In this document: positions 1-6,566 of the stretch, in pieces
Layout of the letters: each line of letters opens with the position of its first letter
Numbering within the stretch: position 1 is the stretch's first letter
NCBI GenBank assembly: GCA_003552485.1
Contig: PUMX01000229.1
Span: forward strand, 1-14,458
DNA: 14,458 nucleotides
Reading direction: 5' to 3'
Source: Candidatus Hydrogenedentota bacterium
GTDB lineage: Bacteria; Hydrogenedentota; Hydrogenedentia; Hydrogenedentales; SLHB01
The notes under the pieces: generated by a model
What the model saw: the letters and a program-made list of their open reading frames with translations, nothing else
The model's database searches: none
Told to the model about the DNA's origin: nothing
Translations under genes and position numbers: made by a program

Positions 1-156
1 CTGTATCGCGCCAAGGCGCTTGGCCGAAATCATGTTGCGGCTGCTCAGAGCGAGGAAGCCCTGCCCGAGCCCCCGGTCGAGACGCCCTTGGCGGTCACGG
101 AGCCGGAGGAAGCGGATGAGGTATCGAAGTCTCCGAGTCCCGGCCAATCCGATTAG
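1..156 (+). CDS. C-terminal end of a GGDEF (diguanylate cyclase) protein, partial
   Basis: Reading frame 1 is open from the first base to a TAG at 154-156 and gives 51 residues; the start lies outside the window. The first residues read LYRAKALGRNHV. This is the typical end of a GGDEF domain, where the last helix carries the YxAK..GRN pattern. A low-complexity tail of about 38 residues follows, rich in Glu, Pro, Ala and Ser, and is probably disordered. GGDEF proteins make cyclic di-GMP from two GTP. The catalytic GGDEF loop itself is not visible, so activity cannot be judged. The Fur-family gene starts 63 bases downstream on the same strand. Confidence 0.75.
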   Translation: MYRAKALGRNHVAAAQSEEALPEPPVETPLAVTEPEEADEVSKSPSPGQSD

Positions 157-219
157 GTTGAAGTAATCCACTCGGCCAGAAATGCCAATTCTTGCGGGGT
201 GTCGCAAATGAGGACTGTA

Positions 220-627
220 ATGCAACGGAATACAAACCAAAGACAGGCCATTGCGCGGGTTATGCAGGAGGCGGACCGCCCGCTGAGTCCCCACGAGGTG
301 CTGGACCGCGCTCAGGAGGCCGTGCCACGCCTTGGCATCGCCACGGTATACCGGACCATCAAGAGTCTGCTCGAACAGGGCTGGCTAGCCCGCGTCGAAC
401 TGCCTGGCGAGCCGCCCCGCTACGAGATGGCGGGCAAGGAACATCATCACCATTTTCACTGCAGGGTGTGTGACGGGGTATACGAGGTCGAGGGATGCCC
501 AGGTAATTTCAAGAACTTGGTGCCTGCTGGTTTCCAGATGGAACGGCATGATGTCGTCTTGTACGGCACGTGCGATGTATGCAGCGGAAACGCGGACGGA
601 CGGACCACGGAAGCCGGCCACGGTTGA
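220..627 (+). CDS. Fur/Zur-family metal-dependent transcriptional repressor
   Basis: This is a 135-residue protein, the usual length for the Fur superfamily. Residues 4-60 form the winged helix, with the recognition segment GIATVYRTIKSLLEQGWL. The C-terminal metal and dimer domain contains HHHHFHC around 75-81. It also has two CxxC pairs (C81/C84 and C118/C121) that would hold the structural zinc, and an ERH near 108-110 that matches a usual regulatory-metal position. I chose the ATG at 220 because GAGGA lies five bases upstream and MQRNTNQR matches the usual family start. A GTG at 199 or an ATG at 208 would add up to seven residues. The histidine-rich HHHHFHC region and the following VYEVEGCP resemble Zur-like proteins more than classical Fur, but metal specificity cannot be settled by eye. 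It ends convergent to the EIIA gene, 61 bases away. Confidence 0.9.
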   Translation: MQRNTNQRQAIARVMQEADRPLSPHEVLDRAQEAVPRLGIATVYRTIKSLLEQGWLARVELPGEPPRYEMAGKEHHHHFHCRVCDGVYEVEGCPGNFKNLVPAGFQMERHDVVLYGTCDVCSGNADGRTTEAGHG

Positions 628-688
628 GCTGGCGGCGTCGCGCGGCTAGTCGTTCCGGAGGTGACGGCGGGATGATAAACGCCATGCA

Positions 689-1147
689 TCAAATGTCCAT
701 GTTGTTTATCAGATCGGCCACATCTTGACTTGTCTTGCATTGCATAAGCTTCTCGCGGAACCCGTCCATCTTCATGGCAAGCATCACTTGCGCCAACAAG
801 CCGAGATAGTCCTTTTGCGAACCAGCCGGCATGGCGAACAGCACGATGATGCTGACCGGCTGATTATCAAGTGTATCGAAATCAATCCCGTCCGGGCATA
901 ACCCCACCGCCACGGCAGGACGGCGCACCGCCGTGCTGCGCACGTGCGGAATCGCCACACCCGACCCGATTCCCGTGCTCATCACGGCTTCGCGTTCATA
1001 AACCGCCTTCTGGAAGTCAGGAAGGCTATCGATGACATCCGTGCCTCCGATAGCCTGAACCAGTGTATCCAGCGCCTCATGTTTAGTGGGCGGTTCCCTG
1101 TAGATACACACAGCTTTGGGATCGATATCAATACCGAACGCGCTCAT
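689..1147 (-). CDS. PTS EIIA type-2 (fructose/mannitol/Ntr) domain protein
   Basis: This is a 152-residue stand-alone EIIA domain of PTS family 2, the fold of PtsN (EIIA-Ntr) and of fructose and mannitol EIIA. The phosphorylation site is seen in STGIGSGVAIPHVR, with the acceptor His at residue 68. The later segment VSIIVLFAMPAGSQKDYLGLL is the conserved second half of the domain. The ATG at 1147 is preceded by TTGAGG at a good distance, and an upstream in-frame extension lacks family similarity. No membrane EIIB/EIIC, HPr or EI gene is visible nearby. A regulatory PtsN-like role is therefore more likely than sugar uptake, but this is inference. It lies 358 bases downstream of dapL on the same strand, with a strong hairpin in between, so it may be transcribed separately. 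Confidence 0.9.
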   Translation of the reverse strand: MSAFGIDIDPKAVCIYREPPTKHEALDTLVQAIGGTDVIDSLPDFQKAVYEREAVMSTGIGSGVAIPHVRSTAVRRPAVAVGLCPDGIDFDTLDNQPVSIIVLFAMPAGSQKDYLGLLAQVMLAMKMDGFREKLMQCKTSQDVADLINNMDI

Positions 1148-1505
1148 TACTAACCTCAACCTGTCGTGGCTTCCACATCCATACCTCAGCGGAAACCGAC
1201 AGAGAACAAACGCCGGACCACAGACCGGCTCGTAATCATTTCGAGTATACCTGCCCACGAGGGCGGTTCCGGGAATGCCCGGGTCTCCCACGCCACCCAG
1301 AACATAGAACGCTTTGCGTTCCCACTTCTCAATCCGCGCGCCGTTCACGGGCCGCTTGTCTTATCCAAGACGGAGCAGCCCCACGCAGGGCGCAAAGAAC
1401 CAGCATTTGCAACCGGAGGCCCCAGCGCATGGTTGGGGCCTCCAAGATGCGTCTTGATAGAACTTCGTTATGGCGTGAATGCCTTGTATTTTACCCTATC
1501 AGCAT
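1148..1505. other. Intergenic region of 358 bases, no gene supported
   Basis: The open frames across this stretch do not resemble any protein and have no convincing ribosome site, so I read it as non-coding. It holds the hairpin at 1415-1443 after dapL. It also holds the leader of the EIIA gene, including a TATACT hexamer on the minus strand near 1245 without a recognisable -35 partner. Confidence 0.6.
1415..1443 (-). terminator. GC-rich hairpin downstream of dapL
   Basis: GGAGGCCCCA at 1415-1424 is perfectly complementary to TGGGGCCTCC at 1434-1443. Two further pairs (one G-U) extend the stem to 12 bp with a 5-base loop. It lies 63 bases past the dapL stop in the direction of dapL transcription. 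No U-run follows on either strand, so it may be a Rho-dependent end, an RNA-stabilising stem or a processing site rather than a classical intrinsic terminator. Confidence 0.5.
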
Positions 1506-2687
1506 TCACCCAGGGAACCGAAAGCGGGAAAGGTGTTTGGTCATACGACTGATCGCTTCATCCAGCCGTTCATCAGGCACAGTAAGAGACAATCGAATAT
1601 ACCCCTCGCCATTTTCGCCATAAGCCGCGCCCGGCGCTGCAACCACCGCGCAGGTCTCCAGCAGGTAGTCGCAAAAAGCGGCTGAATCGTAGCCCTCCGG
1701 CGTCGGCAACCACACGTAGAATGTGCCTGGGGGCGGTTCTTTTTCCCAGCCCAATTGCTTAAGCGCCTCCAGGAGACGTTCGCGCCGCCGGCCATAGAGG
1801 GCCAACATCTGCTCAGTGAACCCGTCGCCGTTATCAAGGGCTTCGATGCCAGCATACTGGATCGCGTTAAAAACGCCGGAATCCGTGTTCGATTTCACTT
1901 TGGCTATGGCGCCGACAAGGTCTGGATTACCACAGGCCATTCCAATGCGCCAACCGGTCATGTTGTACGGCTTGGAAAGCGAATTGAGCTCTACACCCAC
2001 TTCTTTGGCTCCAGGCGCGTTCAGGAAACTGAGACGCTCGGCGCCGAACACAATGTCCCCATAGGGATTGTCATAGCATATCGCAATGTCGTGGTCCCGT
2101 GCGAAAGCAACCAAATCATCGAGAAACGGGCGGGTGGCTACCGCGCCCGTTGGGTTATTGGGGTAATTCAAGAAAAAAGCGGCCGATTTCCGCGCCACGT
2201 CGCTTGGGATACTAGTCAGATCAGGCAGATATCCATTCTTCTCGAGCATCGGGACCGAATAGGGCTCGCCGCCTGCGAACCAGATGCTCGGCCGGTATCC
2301 GGGATAACCGGGATCAGTCACCAGCACCGTGTCGCCGGGGTTGACCACCCCCAAAGCGAAATGGTGGCAACCCTCCTTTGCGCCGATTAACGCGATGATT
2401 TCATTGTCCGGGCTCAGTTCAACGTTGTAACGCCGCTGATACCAGCGCGCCACGGATTGGCGGAAGGCCAGCATCCCCCACTCCTCATCGGTGGGGTACC
2501 GGTGGTTTTCCGGATCCTGCGCAGCTTGCGCCAGCGCGTCAATAACCGGTTGGGGGGAACCATCGACGGGGTCCCCGATGGCCAGGCTTATCACATCGAT
2601 GCCCCGGGCCTTGGCGTCGTTAATCTTGTTGCGCAATGTGGCGAACAGATATGGGGGAATCTTCTTCAGTCGCTCAGCGGTCTGCAT
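1506..2687 (-). CDS. dapL: LL-diaminopimelate aminotransferase (class I/II PLP aminotransferase)
   Basis: This is a 393-residue cytoplasmic fold-type I PLP enzyme. DapL converts tetrahydrodipicolinate directly to LL-diaminopimelate using glutamate, a short route to lysine and peptidoglycan. Visible motifs are RLKKIPPYLFATL at the N-terminus, ISLAIGDP, the FFLNYPNNPTGA Asn-proline loop near 171-182, and AICYDNPYGDI with the PLP-ring Asp. The Schiff-base lysine is in SLSKPYNMTGWRIG (Lys about 239), which is typical of DapL-like proteins. ATG 2687 is chosen because family members begin a few residues before the RL..IPPYLF motif. A GTG at 2699 is possible, since AAAGGA lies just 2 bases upstream of it and 14 bases before the ATG. 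A related aminotransferase with another substrate cannot be excluded. A candidate promoter lies at 2775-2803. Confidence 0.88.
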   Translation of the reverse strand: MQTAERLKKIPPYLFATLRNKINDAKARGIDVISLAIGDPVDGSPQPVIDALAQAAQDPENHRYPTDEEWGMLAFRQSVARWYQRRYNVELSPDNEIIALIGAKEGCHHFALGVVNPGDTVLVTDPGYPGYRPSIWFAGGEPYSVPMLEKNGYLPDLTSIPSDVARKSAAFFLNYPNNPTGAVATRPFLDDLVAFARDHDIAICYDNPYGDIVFGAERLSFLNAPGAKEVGVELNSLSKPYNMTGWRIGMACGNPDLVGAIAKVKSNTDSGVFNAIQYAGIEALDNGDGFTEQMLALYGRRRERLLEALKQLGWEKEPPPGTFYVWLPTPEGYDSAAFCDYLLETCAVVAAPGAAYGENGEGYIRLSLTVPDERLDEAISRMTKHLSRFRFPG

Positions 2688-2699
2688 GGAAATAGTCAC

Positions 2700-3015
2700 T
2701 GTCCTTTCATGCCAACAGCTTGTTCGTAATTATTGGGAGACAAAAAACGCAGATGTCGCAGATAGGAAGGTTGCATTCTACACCCGTACGGACGCCGGTT
2801 CAACGTCAGATCAAGGCGAGCACTGGCGACAATCGGCGCGCATAGAGCAAAAGCGGGACGCTGTCGCCAAGCGGCTACTTCCTGAACCACTAAAGTATCG
2901 GGGAAAAACCGCCGACAGAAATACGTAAATGGAGCGCATATCGCGCCGCAATAAGCATTGTCTTATCTCCCGCTTCGTTCACGGCGGTTTACACAGTAGG
3001 TTATCAAGGGACACC
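2700..3015. other. Divergent intergenic region between dapL and an ABC operon
   Basis: This stretch of about 316 bases separates two divergent transcription units. It holds a good promoter match for dapL (2775-2803, minus), and near 2749-2763 a short tandem repeat of CGCAGAT. AAGGGA just before the ATG at 3016 is the ribosome site of the ABC operon. I found no clear plus-strand -35/-10 pair. An in-frame 29-residue extension of the ATPase gene back to 2929 has no family similarity and is treated as leader. Confidence 0.6.
2775..2803 (-). promoter_or_regulatory. Candidate sigma70-like promoter for dapL
   Basis: On the minus strand TTGAAC (plus 2798-2803) and TAGAAT (plus 2775-2780) are separated by exactly 17 bases. 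This matches the -35 at four of six positions and the -10 at five of six. The expected start point would give a leader of roughly 70-80 bases before dapL. It was found by eye, with no scoring against background. Confidence 0.45.
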
Positions 3016-3945
3016 ATGAAAGCGCTGGTAACACGGGATCTCAGCAAGATTTACCGCTGTCATCTAGGCCGCCAAGGCGCGCCCGCCCTGGATGGACTTG
3101 ATCTGACGATTAGCCCCAATGAGGTGTTTGGCTTTCTCGGCCGAAATGGCGCGGGCAAGACCACAGGCATAAAAATCCTCTGCAGCCTGCTCAAGCCAAG
3201 CCGCGGGTCGGCCTCGATCTTCGGTGAAGAAGCACGGTCGCGTAGCGCTCGACGGCACGTGGGTTACCTGCCGGAGAATCCTTACTTTTACGAATACCTT
3301 ACGCCCAAGGAAACCCTGGACTTCTATGGAAAGCTTCATGGACTTGGGCGGCGTGAACGGGAAGCCGAGTGGGACAAGCTTTCGGACTTGCTGGATTTGC
3401 GCGAGATCGCGCATCAGCGGGTGCGCGGATTTTCGAAGGGCATGCGACAACGGCTCGGATTCGCCGTGGCCCTGGTCGGCAATCCCCGGCTTCTGATTCT
3501 GGACGAACCCATGAGCGGTCTCGATCCCCTGGGACGCCGCCACATTCGCGAACTGATCCTGCGACTGCGCGACGAGGGCAAGACACTGTTCTTCAGCAGT
3601 CACGTGCTCGGGGACGTCGAGCAAATCTGCGATCGCGTGGGCGTACTGGTGCAGGGCAAGCTGCGGGCAAATGGCCCCATCAGCGAGTTGCTCACCGGCC
3701 ACATCCACCGGGTCGAGATCGTCGCGGCGGGACTCGATGATACGGCGGTCGAGGCGCTGAAAGCGCTGGGCGGCTATATCCGGCATTCGGAAGCGGGCCA
3801 CCATTTCAGCGCGGACAACCTGGAACGCGCCAACGAGCTGGCCGAAGCCGTGCGAAGACATGGAGGAGGACTGGTCGAGTTCACACCCATTAAAGAATCC
3901 CTGGAGGATTTCTTCATGCAACAGCAAGTGGAGGCCCCGGCATGA
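3016..3945 (+). CDS. ABC-2 type transporter ATP-binding subunit
   Basis: This is a 309-residue cytoplasmic ATPase of the CcmA/NatA-like ABC-2 family. Motifs are Walker A GRNGAGKT (42-49), signature FSKGMRQRL (139-147), Walker B LLILDEP (159-165) followed by MSGLDP, and the H-loop His near 196 in LFFSSH. After about residue 215 comes the C-terminal extension common in ABC-2 ATPases, ending in the typical IKESLEDFF segment. ATG 3016 is chosen because AAGGGA lies a few bases upstream and the protein then begins at the usual position. It overlaps the permease by ATGA (3942-3945), so the two are translationally coupled and should form one transporter. The substrate cannot be told from sequence. 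Confidence 0.95.
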   Translation: MKALVTRDLSKIYRCHLGRQGAPALDGLDLTISPNEVFGFLGRNGAGKTTGIKILCSLLKPSRGSASIFGEEARSRSARRHVGYLPENPYFYEYLTPKETLDFYGKLHGLGRREREAEWDKLSDLLDLREIAHQRVRGFSKGMRQRLGFAVALVGNPRLLILDEPMSGLDPLGRRHIRELILRLRDEGKTLFFSSHVLGDVEQICDRVGVLVQGKLRANGPISELLTGHIHRVEIVAAGLDDTAVEALKALGGYIRHSEAGHHFSADNLERANELAEAVRRHGGGLVEFTPIKESLEDFFMQQQVEAPA

Positions 3946-4703
3946 GGATTCTGGCGGTCGCTCAAAATACATTTCGCGAGGCTGTACGCGACAAGGTCCT
4001 TTACGTATTGCTGTTCTTCGCGGCGGTGGCTATCTTCGGTTCAAAAGCGCTGGGCTGGATCAGCATCGGCCAGGACATCAAGATCATCAAGGATATCTCG
4101 CTGGCGGCCATCTCAGTCTTTGGCGTGCTCATAGCGATCTTCGTGGGCACCAATCTCGTCTACAAGGAAATCGACAAGCGAACTATATACACCATCATCT
4201 GCCGGCCCATGTGTCGGTTTGAATTTGTCTTGGGCAAGTATCTTGGTCTCGCCGCTCTACTTGCGCTTGTAACCGTTATCATGACCCTCGTCGCCGCGGT
4301 CTATATTTGGACACTAGGCGGAACGCTGGACGCCGTGTTCTTTTGGGCCGCGCTGCTTATCTACTGGCAATTGTTGCTCATCACGGCGCTGGCGGTATTG
4401 CTATCGAGCGTAACCTCGCCAATTCTGGGGGCGATTATTGTGTTTTCGGCTTACGTCGTCGGTCACGCGACCGAGATCCTCGCCGACCTGCCTGCGCATT
4501 TCGATGGCACACCCACAAAGGCCGTGATGGAATTCGCCTATTACGTACTGCCGAACCTCTCCAACTTCAACATTCGGGATCTTGCCGCGAACAGCATGCC
4601 CGTCGAGCCCGGTTATGTCCTGTGGGCGCTGGCCTATGGTACCGTCTACACGGGCATGTTATTGGTGTTAGCAGCGTTGGCCTTCGAGGACAAGGACGTA
4701 TGA
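3942..4703 (+). CDS. ABC-2 type transporter permease subunit
   Basis: This is a 253-residue inner-membrane protein with about six hydrophobic helices (roughly 17-38, 52-75, 98-122, 131-156, 158-180 and 225-248). The N-terminus TFREAVRDKVLYVLLF and the first cytoplasmic loop VYKEIDKRTIYTIICRP are typical of this class of ABC-2 permease, in which a short amphipathic start precedes helix 1. The start overlaps the ATPase stop (ATGA), and its own stop overlaps the next start (4700-4703). Three genes are thus tightly coupled. The cargo is unknown; such permeases export polysaccharides or drugs, or serve in assembly of envelope machines. Confidence 0.92.
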   Translation: MRILAVAQNTFREAVRDKVLYVLLFFAAVAIFGSKALGWISIGQDIKIIKDISLAAISVFGVLIAIFVGTNLVYKEIDKRTIYTIICRPMCRFEFVLGKYLGLAALLALVTVIMTLVAAVYIWTLGGTLDAVFFWAALLIYWQLLLITALAVLLSSVTSPILGAIIVFSAYVVGHATEILADLPAHFDGTPTKAVMEFAYYVLPNLSNFNIRDLAANSMPVEPGYVLWALAYGTVYTGMLLVLAALAFEDKDV

Positions 4704-5731
4704 TAGTCCGCTGGGCAATCATCCTTCCGCTGGTGTTGGCGCTTGGCCTAAGCGTGAACTACGGCGCTCAGCAGCGCATCGACGCGATGCGCGACGCGCA
4801 GTTTGACGAAGAGCTGCTGTATCTCCCCAACGAACAGCTTCTTCAACACTTCACCGGCGGCATGAGCAGCGTTGTCGCGAGCCTGCTCTGGTTGCGCTGT
4901 ATCCAGTACACCACCGAGACCTTTGGCGAAGGGCGCAAGCTCGAGTGGTTAAACCACATGTGCCATACCATTACGCGGCTCGATCCGCATTTTGTCGATG
5001 TGTACCGGTATGGCGGCATATTCCTCGCCGCGCTCGAGGCCGACGATGATGCGAGCATTGAACTGATGCGGAAGGGCATGCTTAACAATCCCCATGCCTG
5101 GGAACTGCCCCTCGAGATCGCCATGGTCTATTTGCTTAACCGGCGCGATCAGCCGGACTCGGCGCGTCACGGCGCACGTTATCTCGCCATGGCAGTGGCA
5201 ACGGGCAAGGCCCCCCAGCATGTCACCACGTTTGCCCAGAATATCCAGCTCCAGCACAACCTGCCCGAGATCGAGCGCGCGATGTGGATGGATACGCTCG
5301 AGACCGCTAGGGATGATTTCATGCGTGAGCTGGCGCAACGCAAACTGGATGAACTCGGCATTCGAGAGACTTGCTCGGCGCTAACTGGCGCCGTCGAGCA
5401 GTTTGAAGCAAAAACCGGCCGTCTGCCCAGTGGATTTGATGAACTCGTGCGAACGGGACACATCGATCAGAAGCCGCGGGATCCGCTGGGTGGCAGTTAT
5501 CTCATTGCGCCTGACGGCGAGGTTCAGAACACCGTTCTATTGGACGATGCCGTGGAGCGCCGCATGAACCGGATTCGTGCAGATCTGCGTCGGTTCAAGG
5601 AAGCGCACGGCCGCTATCCCGAAGAACTTGATGAAATGGTCAGGAAACGCGACATCGGCTTTATTCCGGATCACCCCTACTACGGAAGGGATTGGAATTA
5701 CGATCCGGTTTCGGGGGAAGTCTCTCCGTAG
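4700..5731 (+). CDS. Membrane-anchored TPR-like protein with two C-terminal pseudopilin-like repeats
   Basis: The protein has 343 residues. Residues 4-19 form one hydrophobic segment, a signal anchor or signal peptide, so most of the protein would be periplasmic. Residues about 82-165 are helical, with LDPHFVDVYRYGGIF and a later LNNPHAW segment that look like TPR units. The last 120 residues hold two related units: around 229-277 (FEAKTGRLPSGFDELV, then DPLGGSYLIAPDGEV) and around 288-341 (FKEAHGRYPEELDEMV, then NYDPVSGEV). The pattern of GR-P...L..LV, Asp-Pro and Y-x-G-V resembles the C-terminal half of GspG-type pseudopilins. There is no pilin-type N-terminus. ATG 4700 overlaps the permease stop. 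It is likely a partner of the ABC transporter; function unknown. Confidence 0.85.
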   Translation: MIVRWAIILPLVLALGLSVNYGAQQRIDAMRDAQFDEELLYLPNEQLLQHFTGGMSSVVASLLWLRCIQYTTETFGEGRKLEWLNHMCHTITRLDPHFVDVYRYGGIFLAALEADDDASIELMRKGMLNNPHAWELPLEIAMVYLLNRRDQPDSARHGARYLAMAVATGKAPQHVTTFAQNIQLQHNLPEIERAMWMDTLETARDDFMRELAQRKLDELGIRETCSALTGAVEQFEAKTGRLPSGFDELVRTGHIDQKPRDPLGGSYLIAPDGEVQNTVLLDDAVERRMNRIRADLRRFKEAHGRYPEELDEMVRKRDIGFIPDHPYYGRDWNYDPVSGEVSP

Positions 5732-6394
5732 TCACCTCTTCATCGGCAGCAGACCCGTCACAATCCGCTTCTTTATGGCTTGCCGGATCCCAGGCTGAAC
5801 GCGGCCTGGCAGCATCCCTTTCGCCCGTGATTCCGCATCGCGAGAAGGGAACAGAAGCGCCATGAGCTTACCGTGAATGATGATGGTCATCGCCGGGGCC
5901 ATCGTTTCGAAGTCGCGGTAGGTCCATGCGCTGCGATGCTTCTCCAGCGTGTTGCCGCACACTGGGGCCTGGGGGCCAGCACGGGCCGGGGTGGTAATGA
6001 GCACCAACTCGTTGGCGCGCTATAGGCACGCGCGTAACAACGTCTCCCCATGCTCGTGGTCTACGTGCTCAATAACATCCCCAAGAAAGATGATGTCGTA
6101 ACAATCCAACTCCGGGATAAGCGAGCACATATCCCCAACATACACGTTATTGTAGAGGTAATGGTGGGCGGGCGTAAGGTAGTCTGGAAATCCTTCGATG
6201 GCGTCTATGCGCACCTGCCAACAAGCTTTGTCATACCGCTGAGGTTCTTCTTCCACTGCGGCGATATCCGTATATTCACGAAAGAGCTGGCCCCATTTGC
6301 CGAATCCTGCACCAACATCGAGAATGGACTGCGGGTGCAGGTTGATTACGACGTCGAGGATGGCGGGCAGGTGTTTGTAACGGCTTGTCGGCAT
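5732..6394 (-). pseudogene. SAM-dependent methyltransferase-like gene interrupted by an in-frame TAG
   Basis: The frame runs from ATG 6394, with a GGGGG ribosome site upstream, to a TGA at 5732-5734. It has a single TAG at 6020-6022, codon 125. Before it lies a methyltransferase core: SILDVGAGFGKWG (SAM-binding motif I, 23-35), an acidic AVEEE, YVGDM and FLGDVIEHVDHEHGE. After it, in the same frame, the reading continues RANELVLITTP, then CGNTLEKHRSAWTYRDFE. These are the C-terminal strands and the typical tail of such enzymes, so the stop breaks one coherent gene rather than marking a true end. It is a nonsense mutation, a sequencing or assembly error, or read-through. The substrate is unknown. 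The gene abuts the ABC operon stop, with no base between. Confidence 0.8.
6020..6022 (-). other. In-frame amber codon in the methyltransferase gene
   Basis: On the minus strand the codons read CTA-TAG-CGC, giving LLRACL, stop, then RANELVLITTP. The frame is identical on both sides, with no shift. One changed base (CAG, GAG or AAG to TAG) would explain it. Confidence 0.85.
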
Positions 6395-6509
6395 GAACGA
6401 CCCCCTTTAATCGGGCGGGATAGCTGTCCGCTTGGCTCGCCTTCCTCCAGCCCCGTTCACACGGATACTGGCTGCCCCTAAAGCGGCGGCCAGGCTCCTG
6501 GATACGGGC

Positions 6510-6543
6510 GCCCTTGGCGGGCTGGCAGCAGTCCGCCAAGGGC
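6510..6543 (-). terminator. Long hairpin downstream of the PKD-domain gene
   Basis: GCCCTTGGCGG (6510-6520) pairs perfectly with CCGCCAAGGGC (6533-6543). Four more inner pairs (one G-U) bring the stem to 15 bp around a GCAG loop. It lies 23 bases past the stop at 6567 in the gene's direction. No U-run follows on the minus strand, so the mode of termination is uncertain. Confidence 0.55.
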
Positions 6544-6566
6544 CATGATGAAATCGTTCGGCGAGC

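Noticed and set aside
1148..1348. Extended N-terminus for the EIIA protein
   Set aside because: 67 extra residues lack similarity to any EIIA and have no ribosome site. The start at 1147 has TTGAGG upstream.
1166..1552. 128-codon plus-strand open frame between the EIIA and dapL genes
   Set aside because: It overlaps the end of dapL and runs through the hairpin, has no ribosome site and shows no family pattern. It is a chance frame in GC-rich DNA.
2749..2763. Tandem CGCAGAT repeat upstream of the ABC-2 operon
   Set aside because: Only two short copies, too few for an iteron array, a CRISPR or a confirmed operator.
2700..2790. Lysine riboswitch in the dapL leader
   Set aside because: The leader is too short and shows none of the conserved lysine-riboswitch stems.
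2929..3015. N-terminal extension of the ABC-2 ATPase starting at 2929
   Set aside because: The 29 extra residues are not family-like, and a good ribosome site sits at the ATG at 3016.
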